From contig JANQAB010000006.1 of the NCBI GenBank assembly GCA_024707265.1, positions 253,001 through 317,000 on the forward strand: a stretch of 64,000 nt of DNA, given 5' to 3'. Below are positions 26,959 to 36,187 of the stretch, in pieces. A program made the translations under genes and the position numbers. The notes under the pieces are model-generated. The model was not told the origin of the DNA. It was given only the letters and a program-made list of their open reading frames with translations, and ran no database searches. Numbering within the stretch: position 1 is the first letter of the stretch; the number at the start of each line of letters is the position of its first letter. The stretch comes from Sporocytophaga sp. Lineage in GTDB: Bacteria > Bacteroidota > Bacteroidia > Cytophagales > Cytophagaceae.

Positions 26959-27946
26959 GTGAGCAATACAAAATATGTTAATAATCCCTCTTTGCATACG
27001 ATCAAAGCTGGTTATCCTGGTAATCTATTAGTTGACGGGGAATTTACAAACTCCTATACGAAAGATGAAAACTCATTTTTAAAAGTACTTAAGTGGAAGT
27101 TTAGCAAAAATCCCCAAAGAGAAGAAAAAGCAAAATGAAAATTATAAAGTTCCCACAGTCAAAAACAACTTTATAAAAAGCGATCAGGATATGATTGTCT
27201 GGTTGGGGCACTCCACTTTTTATATTCAAATCGACAACATAAAGATTCTTACCGATCCCGTATTCTTTGATTTACCCTTTCTTAAAAGGAAGACTGAACT
27301 CCCTCTGGCCCCTGAAGATTTAACCCATATTGATTATTTATTACTTTCACATGGACATAGGGATCATTTTGATGTACCATCACTAAAAATTATATTGGAC
27401 AATAATCCCTCTGTAAAAGTCTTAGGTCCATTAAATATCTCAACGCTATTCAATGAATTTGATTTTAAAGGAGAAATTCAGGAAGCCGGGTGGTACCAGC
27501 AATTCAAATCAGCTCCTATCAACATCATCTTCTTTCCTGCTAAACACTGGCATCGCAGAGGTTTGAATGATTTTAATAAAGTTTTATGGGGAAGCTTTTA
27601 TATAAAAGGGAAAAACAAGTCTTTATATTTTGCGGGAGATACTGCTTATGAAGCACATTTTAAAGAAATTCAGAAAAGTGTACCGCCCATTGATTATTGC
27701 CTGATGCCAATAGGAGCATATAAACCCTCCTATCTTATGAATCTCTTTCATGTAAATCCCGAAGAAGCTTTTAAAGCTTATCAGGAACTTCAGGCCCAAT
27801 ATTTCATTCCCATGCACTATGGAACTTTTGATTTATCTGATGAACCAATGGGTGAACCAGAAAGAGAAATCAGAAAGCTCTTCAAGAAACAGGGAAACTC
27901 AGAGCATTTATTAATAGAGGCAATAGGTAAAGAGATACTGATATAA
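26959..27946 (+). CDS. MBL-fold metallo-hydrolase (UlaG/NAPE-PLD-like), frameshifted
   Basis: From the GTG at 26959 the frame reads MSNTKYVNNPSLHTIKAGYPG and FLKVLKWKFSKNPQREEK, the usual N-terminal region of this family, then fails in an A5 run at 27125-27129. Removing one A continues QNENYKVPTVKNNFIK into the catalytic part: MIVWLGHSTFYIQ, LSHGHRDHFD (HxHxDH metal ligands), a His in FPAKHWHRRG, the Asp in YFAGDTAYE and the last His in FIPMHYGTFD. 328 residues in total. The family hydrolyses phosphodiester or lactone bonds with two metal ions; substrate unknown. A start at 27191 gives a truncated form. A heptamer array begins at its stop codon. Confidence 0.83.
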
Positions 27947-28034
27947 AAGCGTAAAGCTGAAAGCACAAAGCTGAAAGTTTAAAGTCTAAAGTTGACAAGG
28001 TGTATTTTACTTTTTACTTTAAGCTTTCAGCTCT
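27946..28034. repeat. Heptamer repeat array E, paired arms between two convergent stop codons
   Basis: Seven plus-oriented units (27946-27994, starting AAAGCGT, AAAGCTG) and four minus-oriented units (28007-28034) face each other across 12 bases. The first arm begins at the metallo-hydrolase stop codon; the second ends at the stop codon of the M42 peptidase. Parts of the arms are complementary, so the stretch can fold as a hairpin and may terminate transcription both ways. Confidence 0.8.
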
Positions 28035-29081
28035 TAAAAGTTCCAGTCAAACTTATCTAACCCTTCAATAGCTCTGGATAATAAGTTAATAGAGTGCTTC
28101 ACATCATCTTTATTCACCATTTCAATCACCTGATGTATATGTCTGGTCGGAATTGAAATAGCCCCGGCTATAGCTCCCATTTTTCCTCCCTTTTGAAGCG
28201 GAGCAGTATCAGTGCCTCCAGCAGTAAGAATTTCAGGTTGCCATTGTATTGAATGATTTGAAGCTGTCTGCTTTAAATAGTTAACCATTCGGTAATCCGC
28301 AATGGCCGAAGAATCCATAATTTTTATTGCAGTTCCTTTCCCTAGTTCTGTAATTTTCTCCTGAGGTTTTGCTCCCGGAACATCATAAGCAATAGTAGTA
28401 TCAATGGCAATTCCAAAATCAGGGTTTATCTGATGTGCTGCCGTAGTAGCCCCTCTTAAACCTACTTCTTCCTGCACTGTAAATACTGCGTAAAAATCAT
28501 AAGGATGATTTTGAATTTGCTTCAATGCTTCAATGAGAATAAACACACTGATTCTGTTATCTAAAGACTTACAGTTGATATTATTCCCCATTTCGATCAG
28601 ACTCCTTTGTCTTGTAATCGGATTTCCGACGGAGACATATTTTTCTACCTCCTCTTTGGTCATACCAGTATCAATGAAAAAATCTTCGATTTTGGCCGGT
28701 TTTACTTTTTTCCTCCGGAGACATCACATGTACGGGTTTACTTCCCATTACACCTATAATATCTTTACCACCATGGATAATCACCCTCTGCGCAGTGAGT
28801 GTCTTAGGATCAAACCCTCCAAGAGGGTGAAAAAATATAAATCCCTGCTCATTGATATAGGTAACAATGAAACCAATTTCATCCATATGAGCAGCTGCCA
28901 TCACTCTTTTAGCTCCGGACAAGCCTTTCTTTAAAGCAATAACATTTCCCAGATTATCTATTCTGAATTCATCAACAAGAGATTCAATCTGTTCGATAAC
29001 AAAGGTCCGGATCTTTTGCTCGTAGCCGGGAGCTCCTGGAAGCTCGCAGATTTTAGTTAATAAGTCTATATTCAATTCCAT
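28034..29081 (-). CDS. M42 family aminopeptidase (glutamyl aminopeptidase/endoglucanase-like), frameshifted
   Basis: The N-terminal frame (from 29081) reads LPGAPGYEQKIRTFV, AAHMDEIGFIVTY (first metal ligands, His and Asp) and HVMSPEEK. It breaks in an A6 run (T6 on the plus strand, 28706-28711). Removing one A continues VKPAKIEDFFIDTGM into the second part, with VQEEVGLRGATTAA (catalytic Glu), DTTIAYDVPG and AGGTDTAPLQ. Total 348 residues, the usual size. M42 enzymes are dinuclear metal aminopeptidases, often forming large tetrahedral complexes in the cytoplasm. As written, it is split into 28671-29081 and 28034-28663. Confidence 0.87.
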
Positions 29082-29087
29082 ATATGC

Positions 29088-29131
29088 TTAAAAATAAAAA
29101 GGGACTGTAAAAATTAAAACACAGTCCCTTT
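29088..29131 (-). terminator. Terminator of the pyruvate kinase gene
   Basis: Perfect 11-bp stem AAAGGGACTGT / ACAGTCCCTTT (29098-29108 and 29121-29131); on the minus strand it is followed by TTTTTATTTTT. It lies 24 bases past the pyk stop codon. Confidence 0.88.
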
Positions 29132-29155
29132 ATAATAAATATTTATAGATAAATG

Positions 29156-30583
29156 TTATTCAACTACACCTAATTTTAGAGTATTTGCTCTTTGTGTATA
29201 AGTAAATGGCATACTTGCCGTAGTTACATAAGTATCACCTTTTTTCAAAAGACCTTCTTTTACTAGAAGATCTCTAACCCCCTGGATTGTTTCATCAGTG
29301 GTAGTAAACTTATCATAATAAATTGCCTTTACTCCCCAAACAAGGCTCAGTTTAGTAAGCATTGCTTTGTCAGATGTTACAATGATGATATCCGCTTTAG
29401 GTCTGTGGCTCGCGATTCTGAATGCAGAATAACCAGACTGAGACAAACCGATGATAGCTTTTGCATTTACATGATCAGCAAGTGTGCAGGCAGTTGCAAT
29501 TACACTGTCGCTGAATGATGAATCTTCTTTATTAGTGTGTTTATTGTAAATAGATTCAGCCTGTCTTTCTACAGAAGCGCATATTCTTGCCATGCTCTGA
29601 ACAGTAAGTACAGGATACTCACCGCTTGCTGTTTCAGCGCTCAACATCACTGTATCTGCACCATCAATAATCGCATTAGCTACGTCGTTGGTTTCTGCTC
29701 TGGTAGGACGAGGATTCGTGATCATGCTTTCCATCATCTGAGTAGCGATAATTACCGGTTTTCCAGCGATGCCACATTTTTTCACGATCATTTTCTGCAT
29801 CATCGGAACATCTTCCATTAACACCTCAACGCCCAGGTCACCTCTGGCAACCATGATAGCGTCAGTTTCAGCGATGATTTCATCTATATTAGCAATTGCT
29901 TCAGGCTTCTCAATTTTTGCAACAACCTTTATAACCTTACCTGATTTTTTGATAATCTCTTTAAGTTCTCTCATATCCTCAGCCCTTCTAACAAAAGAAA
30001 GAGCGATCCAGTCAAGTCCTTGCTCAATTCCGAAGATAAGATCTTTTCTGTCTTTTTCAGTTAATGAAGGCTCAGAAACATTCGTATTAGGAAGGTTAAT
30101 ACCTTTTTTAGATTTCAGGATACCACCATAAATGATTTCAGCAGTAACTTCACCATTTTTAGCAGAAAGTACTTTTAACTCGATTTTACCATCATCAATA
30201 AGGATAGCATCGCCAGGTTTCACGTCTGAAGTAAGAGACTGATAAGAAGTACTTATCTTCTCTTTTGTACCCATGCAATACTCTTTAGTAATGATTATTT
30301 GTGCCCCTTCTCTTAATTCAACACCGTTATTTTCAACTTCGTTGGTTCTGATTTTTGGTCCTTGTAAGTCTTGAAGAATTGCAATATTAGCATTGTGCTC
30401 TTTATTTAATTCTCTGATGTATTGGATCACCTGAAGATGTCCTTCATGGCTTCCGTGTGAAAAGTTCAATCTGAAAATATTTGCACCGGCCTGCACCAGC
30501 TCCCATAATTTCTCTTTCGTGTTACAAGCTGGTCCTACTGTTGCAATAATTTTTGTCTTTTTGTTAATCTGCTCCATTTTCAA
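29156..30583 (-). CDS. pyk: Pyruvate kinase
   Basis: 475 residues, typical length. It transfers phosphate from phosphoenolpyruvate to ADP in the last step of glycolysis. The start MKMEQINKKTKIIATVGPAC is followed by FRLNFSHGSHEGH (substrate and K+ site), ILQDLQGPKIRT, the signature VVAKIEKPEAIANIDEI with the catalytic Lys, MVARGDLGVE, and TQMMESM with PTRAETNDVANAIIDG. The C-terminal allosteric domain is present. Cytoplasmic. It overlaps the IPExxxVDY gene upstream by 4 bases, so the two are translationally coupled, and ends in a strong terminator. Confidence 0.95.
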   Translation of the reverse strand: MKMEQINKKTKIIATVGPACNTKEKLWELVQAGANIFRLNFSHGSHEGHLQVIQYIRELNKEHNANIAILQDLQGPKIRTNEVENNGVELREGAQIIITKEYCMGTKEKISTSYQSLTSDVKPGDAILIDDGKIELKVLSAKNGEVTAEIIYGGILKSKKGINLPNTNVSEPSLTEKDRKDLIFGIEQGLDWIALSFVRRAEDMRELKEIIKKSGKVIKVVAKIEKPEAIANIDEIIAETDAIMVARGDLGVEVLMEDVPMMQKMIVKKCGIAGKPVIIATQMMESMITNPRPTRAETNDVANAIIDGADTVMLSAETASGEYPVLTVQSMARICASVERQAESIYNKHTNKEDSSFSDSVIATACTLADHVNAKAIIGLSQSGYSAFRIASHRPKADIIIVTSDKAMLTKLSLVWGVKAIYYDKFTTTDETIQGVRDLLVKEGLLKKGDTYVTTASMPFTYTQRANTLKLGVVE

Positions 30584-31011
30584 AAAATTAAGTTTTCTTT
30601 AGACTTTAATTTATTTACTTCAATTTTTTTTACGTATTGTACTATTTGCAATTCTTTAAGTTTTTCAAACAGTTCGGCTGTTTCAAACAGCATAACTTCT
30701 CCGGACATGTGAATAAAATAGTCATATTCTTTAAGCTCGGGGACCAGGAAGGGCTTGGGAAGATTCTCCGATTCGCAGGATCTATTTTTCAATAATCTGA
30801 AAACACTGTATTCTTTCTCGTAAATATAATTAGTGATTACCAGTTTCCAATCTTTAATAAAGTCAAGTTTAATATCTTCCTGTTTACAAAGATTGATGTT
30901 TAACACCTTATTTATAGACCATGCTAGTTTATGAGCCTTTACTGAAGAAATTATAGCAAAAAACTCAAAATCATACTCATAATCGACTACTAGCTTTGTA
31001 GTTTTCATCAT
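30580..31011 (-). CDS. IPExxxVDY family protein of unknown function
   Basis: 143 residues. Its pattern, with TKLVVDYEYDFEFFAIISS near the start and KLDFIKDWKLVITNYIYE in the middle, and its place directly before pyk fit the Bacteroidota IPExxxVDY family. Function not known. No signal peptide or membrane span. The stop codon overlaps the pyk ATG by 4 bases, which suggests a linked role in central metabolism or its regulation, but that is inference. Confidence 0.8.
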   Translation of the reverse strand: MMKTTKLVVDYEYDFEFFAIISSVKAHKLAWSINKVLNINLCKQEDIKLDFIKDWKLVITNYIYEKEYSVFRLLKNRSCESENLPKPFLVPELKEYDYFIHMSGEVMLFETAELFEKLKELQIVQYVKKIEVNKLKSKENLIF

Positions 31012-31110
31012 TATTTCCCCTATAGGCCTATTTTAAGGGACGTAAATATATAATTAAAAAGTTGCATGTGGAAAATTTATTATGTTTTTGATGAAGAATA
31101 AAAAATTTTG

Positions 31111-31142
31111 TTTGACAATATAGTTTTTAATGTATTTCTTTG
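31111..31142 (+). promoter_or_regulatory. Candidate promoter for acpP-fabF
   Basis: TTTG at 31111-31114 (-33 box) and TTTCTTTG at 31135-31142 (seven of eight positions of TAnnTTTG) with a 20-base spacer, the layout of Bacteroidota housekeeping promoters. The acpP ATG follows 30 bases later. Confidence 0.55.
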
Positions 31143-31172
31143 CACCGTGTTTTACTAAACTCATTTAAAACA

Positions 31173-31412
31173 ATGTCAGAAATAGCACAAAAAGTTAAGA
31201 GTATCATTATTGACAAATTAGGTGTAGAAGAATCTGAGGTAACGTCAGAAGCTAGCTTCACAAACGACTTAGGAGCTGACTCCTTAGACACAGTAGAATT
31301 AATCATGGAATTCGAAAAAGAATTTAACATATCAATTCCTGATGAGCAAGCTGAAAACATTTCGACTGTTGGTCAAGCTGTTGCTTATTTGGAGCAAAAC
31401 GTTAAACAATAA
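31173..31412 (+). CDS. acpP: Acyl carrier protein
   Basis: 79 residues from [18 protein letters not shown]; an upstream in-frame start at 31140 is rejected because it adds residues not seen in the family. The phosphopantetheine site is Ser37 in [16 protein letters not shown]. It carries growing acyl chains in fatty acid and lipid A synthesis. It is followed 30 bases later by fabF, the classical order, and then rnc, as in many Bacteroidota. Confidence 0.95.
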   Translation: MSEIAQKVKSIIIDKLGVEESEVTSEASFTNDLGADSLDTVELIMEFEKEFNISIPDEQAENISTVGQAVAYLEQNVKQ

Positions 31413-31442
31413 TTTCTTTAGATTCCCTCTCAAAATTCTTTT

Positions 31443-32690
31443 ATGAATTTAAAAAGAGTTGTTGTAACAGGATTAGGCGCACTTACCCCAATAGGAAACA
31501 ATGTTGAAGATTACTGGAAATCATTGTCCACTGGAGTAAGTGGTGCTGCTCCTACTACCCGCTACAACGCTGAAAAATCAAAAACCAGATTCGCCTGCGA
31601 AGTTAAAAACTTCAATGTAGAAAATTTTATTGACAAAAAAGAGGTCAAAAGAATGGACCCTTTTACTCAATATGCTATAGTGGCATCTGATGAAGCTATC
31701 AAAGATTCAAATCTTGATCTTAATAATATAAACAAAGATAGAGCTGGTGTTATCTGGGGCTCAGGAATAGGCGGTCTTCGCACTTTCCAGGATGAAGTTT
31801 CCGGATTTGCACTTGGAGATGGTACTCCAAGATTCAACCCTTTCTTTATTCCTAAAATGATCGCCGATATTAGTGCCGGTCATATTTCCATGAAGTTTGG
31901 TTTCAGAGGTCCCAATTTCGTGACTGTCTCTGCTTGCGCTTCTTCTACCAATGCTATTGTTGACGCCTTTAACTATATTAGATTAGGTATGGCTGACATA
32001 ATGGTAACAGGAGGATCAGAAGCAGCTGTGACAGAAGCCGGAATCGGGGGGTTCAATGCCATGAAAGCACTTTCTGAAAGGAATGATGATCCTTCTACAG
32101 CTTCCAGACCATTCGACAAAGACAGAGATGGATTTGTTCTTGGTGAAGGCGCTGGAGCACTTATAATAGAGGAATACGAACATGCAAAGGCAAGGGGCGC
32201 TAAAATCTATGCTGAAATAATCGGTGGCGGTATGTCTGCTGATGCATACCACTTAACTGCTCCACATCCGGAAGGATTAGGACAAATAAGTGTTATGAAT
32301 AATGCTCTTGCCGATGCAAAACTGAAGCCTGAAGATGTTGATTATATCAATGTTCACGGAACTTCAACTCCACTTGGTGATATCAGCGAACTTACGGCAA
32401 TACAAAAAGTATTTGGTGAACATGCTTACAAGCTTAGCATCAGTTCTACTAAATCCATGACTGGCCACTTGCTTGGTGCTGCCGGTGCTATCGAGGCTAT
32501 TGCTTGTATTCTTGCGATCAAACATCAGACAGTTCCTCCTACTATCAACCATTTTACCGATGATGAAAGAGTTGATCCTAAACTTAATCTGACATTCAAT
32601 AAAGCACAAGCTAAAACTATAAATGTAGCTTTGAGCAATACATTCGGATTTGGAGGGCATAATTGCTCTATTATTCTTCGTAAAATTTAA
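31443..32690 (+). CDS. fabF: 3-oxoacyl-ACP synthase II (FabF)
   Basis: 415 residues, typical length. It condenses malonyl-ACP with acyl-ACP during chain elongation. The catalytic triad is visible: Cys in VSACASSTNAI, His in NVHGTSTPLGD and His in MTGHLLGAAGAIEA with the adjacent Lys in STKSM. The start NLKRVVVTGLGALTPIGNNV is standard. Cytoplasmic. Co-transcribed with acpP and followed by a strong terminator, so rnc downstream probably has its own promoter or depends on read-through. Confidence 0.95.
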   Translation: MNLKRVVVTGLGALTPIGNNVEDYWKSLSTGVSGAAPTTRYNAEKSKTRFACEVKNFNVENFIDKKEVKRMDPFTQYAIVASDEAIKDSNLDLNNINKDRAGVIWGSGIGGLRTFQDEVSGFALGDGTPRFNPFFIPKMIADISAGHISMKFGFRGPNFVTVSACASSTNAIVDAFNYIRLGMADIMVTGGSEAAVTEAGIGGFNAMKALSERNDDPSTASRPFDKDRDGFVLGEGAGALIIEEYEHAKARGAKIYAEIIGGGMSADAYHLTAPHPEGLGQISVMNNALADAKLKPEDVDYINVHGTSTPLGDISELTAIQKVFGEHAYKLSISSTKSMTGHLLGAAGAIEAIACILAIKHQTVPPTINHFTDDERVDPKLNLTFNKAQAKTINVALSNTFGFGGHNCSIILRKI

Positions 32691-32716
32691 AAAAAATTAT
32701 TAACTTTAAACATTAT

Positions 32717-32756
32717 AAGGTGTTAACTCTTTGGAAGATTTAACACCTTTTTTTTA
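32717..32756 (+). terminator. Terminator after fabF
   Basis: Perfect 10-bp stem AAGGTGTTAA / TTAACACCTT (32717-32726 and 32740-32749) with a T8 tract. The core GGTGTTAA matches that of the terminator at 10248-10287. Confidence 0.88.
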
Positions 32757-32833
32757 TTTTTAGCTTTCAAAGCTGAACTTAAATTTATTCAATTCAGAAT
32801 CTGTTTTATTATTATATTAAAAACTATTAAAAT

Positions 32834-33574
32834 TTGATTTCCTACTTAAGGAGAATTTCGCACCTGTTTAATAAACAGCTGGTAAAGGAAAATACATTTG
32901 CTAAATCAATAGCAAATATAACAGGACAAACTCCCATCAATCTTAACCTTTACAAACTTGCTGTATGTCACACCTCTGCCGCAAAAGAGGATAAGCTTGG
33001 TGTCCGTAGCTCAAACGAAAGACTTGAATACCTTGGTGATGCCATCCTCGGGGCTGTCATAGCAGAATTTCTTTTCAAAAAATTCCCTTATAAAGATGAA
33101 GGTTTCCTGACTGAAATCAGATCAAGAATCGTAAATCGTGAATCACTGAATAAGCTTGGAAAAAAAATAGGACTCAATAAAATTGTAGAGTTTAATCCCG
33201 GCAGAGGCGGTAATACCCACAAGTCGCTTTATGGCGACGCCCTTGAAGCACTGGTTGGAGCTGTGTATCTTGATAAAGGCTTTAAATCCTGCAGAAAATT
33301 TATCCTTACCAGACTTTTACAACCACATTTCGACCTGAATGAGATTATAGAAAATAACCTTAATTTCAAAAGTGTCTTAATTGAATGGGCACAAAAGGAA
33401 TCTAAAGACATTAAGTTTGTAATCATCAAAGAAGTAGGAAGTATTCATCATAAAGAATTTACTGCCCAGGTGCTTATTGAAGATGAGCCCGTAAGTACAG
33501 GAACAGGATTTAGTAAGAAAAAAGCAGAACAGGCTGCAGCTGAAAAAGCTTGTCAGATTAGAGAAATCAAATAA
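32834..33574 (+). CDS. rnc: Ribonuclease III
   Basis: 246 residues from a TTG start (MISYLRRISHLF); no ATG gives a better N-terminus. The catalytic signature is SNERLEYLGDAILGAVIAE, with a second acidic site in GDALEALVGAVYLDKG. The C-terminal 70 residues are a double-stranded RNA-binding domain ending in FSKKKAEQAAAEKA. It cleaves double-stranded RNA in rRNA and mRNA maturation. It follows acpP-fabF, a common Bacteroidota arrangement. Confidence 0.92.
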   Translation: MISYLRRISHLFNKQLVKENTFAKSIANITGQTPINLNLYKLAVCHTSAAKEDKLGVRSSNERLEYLGDAILGAVIAEFLFKKFPYKDEGFLTEIRSRIVNRESLNKLGKKIGLNKIVEFNPGRGGNTHKSLYGDALEALVGAVYLDKGFKSCRKFILTRLLQPHFDLNEIIENNLNFKSVLIEWAQKESKDIKFVIIKEVGSIHHKEFTAQVLIEDEPVSTGTGFSKKKAEQAAAEKACQIREIK

Positions 33575-33809
33575 TTACTCAGTTTAAATCCTTTAATTCA
33601 ACTTCACCTATACTTTAGACGTTCCCCAATTCTCTTTTTATTCTTTTAAAGATAAGTTTGCTGAAAGTTTTCAGTCTTCTATAATTCAATTTCTTTGCTT
33701 CATTTTTATTTGAAAAGTCACATTTTCTTAAATTTATTAAATCATAAATTCTACATTTGATCCTATCGAATCTTTTCTGGTTTGATTATATGTACAAAAC
33801 TATCTGTAT

Positions 33810-35673
33810 ATGAGAATTGCCGGCGCCACACTGAACCAAACTCCTTTAGATTGGGATAATAATATATCTAACATTAAAGCTGCAATCAATGAAGCAAGGG
33901 ATAATCAGGTCGACATCCTTTGTCTGCCTGAGCTTTGTATTACAGGTTATGGTTGCGAAGATTGGTTCTTAAGCGATTGGGTAACAGAAACAGCCCTCCA
34001 ACACCTGATTGAGCTTACTCCTTATACCTCAAACATAACAGTAAGCTTTGGGCTCCCTATAAGATTCAACAACCTGGTTTATAATTGTGCCTGTCTTGTT
34101 CGAAACAAAGAAATTCTCGGCATTTCAGCTAAGCAGTTCCTGGCAAACGATGGGGTACATTATGAACCAAGGTGGTTTACTCCCTGGCAGCATTCTCAGA
34201 TTGAGAATTTTAGTATAGAAGGAAAAACATATCCTTTCGGCGACATCTTATATGAAATTGATGGTGTTAAAGTAGGTTATGAAATTTGCGAAGATGCCTG
34301 GAGGCCGGATGATGTTAGGCCTGCTTCAAGGCTTTGTAAAATGAATGTGGACCTTATACTGAACCCCAGTGCAAGCCACTTTGCTTTTGCCAAATCTGAT
34401 TTCAGATATAACCTGATTATCGGAAGTTCAGAAAGGTTCAAGTGTACTTATCTCTACGCAAACCTATTAGGAAATGAAGCCGGCAGAATGATTTTTGACG
34501 GAGAAGTTCTGATTTCCAGAAATGGGACCCTCATACAACGTAATGACAGACTTTCCTTTAAGAACTTCAACCTGGTCTATGCTGACATTGATTTTTCCAC
34601 AGGAAAAGTATCTGATGCTCCACTGCATCCGGATGACAGAGAAAAGAACTTCGAATTTTGGGAAGCTGTCACCCTCGGACTTTTTGATTATATGCGCAAA
34701 AGCCATAGCAAAGGATTTGTGTTATCTCTCAGCGGTGGCGCTGACAGTTCTGCCTGTGCAGTGATGGTTTCTGAAATGATTAAAAAAAGGCATAAAAGAA
34801 CTAGGAGTAACAGAATTTTTAAATAAAGGCGGCCTCTCTCCTATTCCCGGCATTGAGTCTGAAGCGTATGAAAAACAAGTCAAAATAGTTACTCAAAAAG
34901 TTCTAACCTGCGCCTACCAGTCTACTAAAAACTCCGGAAAAGAAACATTTGAATCTGCAGAGAAGCTGGCTGCATCCATTGGAGCGAAATTCTATCATTG
35001 GGATGTTCAGGATCAGGTTTCAGGGTATATAAAAACAATCGAACGTGTGCTGGAACATCCTCTTACCTGGGAAAAGCATGATATCACCTTGCAGAACATA
35101 CAGGCCAGAAGCCGCTCACCAATAATATGGATGCTTGCAAATATCAATAATGCTTTATTAATCACTACATCGAACAGAAGTGAAGGAGATGTCGGATATG
35201 CTACAATGGACGGAGATACTTCCGGTAGTATTGCTCCAATTGCTGGTGTGGACAAACATTTTATTCAACAATGGCTGCTCTGGGCTGAAATAAATCTGGA
35301 ACAACCGGGCTTGCGTTTTGTTAATTCACTGATTCCTACTGCTGAATTAAGACCAGTGGAAAAAACTCAGACCGATGAGAAGGACCTCATGCCTTATTGG
35401 TTATTGGTGAAAATAGAAAACCTTGCTATCAAAGACAAAAAATCACCTTTAGAAGTTTTTAATATTCTGGTAAAAGAAAATGAAACTGAGGCCTCACTAC
35501 TTAAATCCTATGTAGACAAATTTTTCAAGATGTGGTCCAGAAATCAATGGAAGAGAGAAAGATTAGCGCCTGGTTTCCACCTTGATGAGTTTAATGTCGA
35601 CCCAAAAACATGGTGCAGGTTTCCGATTTTAAACAGTGGATTTAAAAATGAGTTAAAAAAGCTTGAGAATTAA
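33810..35673 (+). CDS. nadE: Glutamine-dependent NAD+ synthetase, frameshifted
   Basis: Makes NAD+ from deamido-NAD+ using glutamine. The N-terminal glutaminase domain shows its Glu-Lys-Cys triad in CLPELCITGYGC, SAKQFLANDG and VGYEICEDAW. The synthetase domain starts with the PP-loop LSLSGGADSSACAVM. A few residues later the frame breaks in an A7 run at 34782-34788; removing one A gives MIKKGIKELGVTEFL and then continues through SEGDVGYATMDGDTSGSIAPI to 35673, 620 residues in all, a normal size. NAD synthesis is essential, so real loss is unlikely. As written, the open frames are 33810-34826 and 35047-35673, leaving part of the synthetase domain unread. Confidence 0.9.
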
Positions 35674-35687
35674 TCAAAAAGGGTAAA

Positions 35688-35879
35688 TCATCTATAATAT
35701 TTCCAGTTAAATTCAGGTAAATGGTATGAATCTAAACTTGAAGACAGCATTTTGAAAAAAGATTCATCTGTAAAAAATTTTAAAAACAAAAAATAGAATA
35801 AAAATAAGAGGCATATATTCAATAGTGGAATCCTTATTCTTGGTTTTCCCTTGGACATAAAAGATCGCGGTGTTTTCAT
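35688..35879 (-). CDS. Possible small membrane protein (weak)
   Basis: 63 residues from the ATG at 35879: a basic start (MKTPRSFMSKGKPR), one membrane span (LLNICLLFLFYFLFLKFF) and a polar tail. It converges on nadE, ending 15 bases after it. In AT-rich DNA such a frame can arise by chance, and nothing else supports it. Confidence 0.25.
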   Translation of the reverse strand: MKTPRSFMSKGKPRIRIPLLNICLLFLFYFLFLKFFTDESFFKMLSSSLDSYHLPEFNWKYYR

Positions 35880-36187
35880 AAAAGAAAATTTGATCACGTA
35901 ATGTCTTTATACGATGATGTTTCACCAGAGTTAAACTGCTAAAATTAAAATATTACAATAAGCTATTTATTTTATTTAAAAATCAATTTCAATCTATTCA
36001 AAATCTACGTTGATCGAAATACATAGTGTTAATAAGGCTTATAAGGCCAAATTTTGTGGATAACTTTATCAATCAATTGCAAATACATAAAGCGTAAAAT
36101 TAAAATAATGCAATTACTTCCATTTATAAATCTTTTCTTTCATTTTAATTCTGATTTGATTTTATTGCAGGCCAAAAAATATACAGC
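35880..36187. other. AT-rich intergenic region before lgt
   Basis: About 300 bases with no convincing open frame, RNA gene or repeat. Short A and T tracts dominate. It presumably holds the lgt promoter, but I could not pick out a clear pair of boxes. Confidence 0.6.

Noticed and set aside
33620..33790. Lys/Arg-rich open stretch of about 60 codons on the minus strand between rnc and nadE
   Set aside because: It has no usable start codon and the A-rich strand explains the composition. It could be a gene remnant.
35688..35879. Small membrane protein downstream of nadE as a firm gene
   Set aside because: Composition is what AT-rich DNA gives by chance; kept only as a weak feature.
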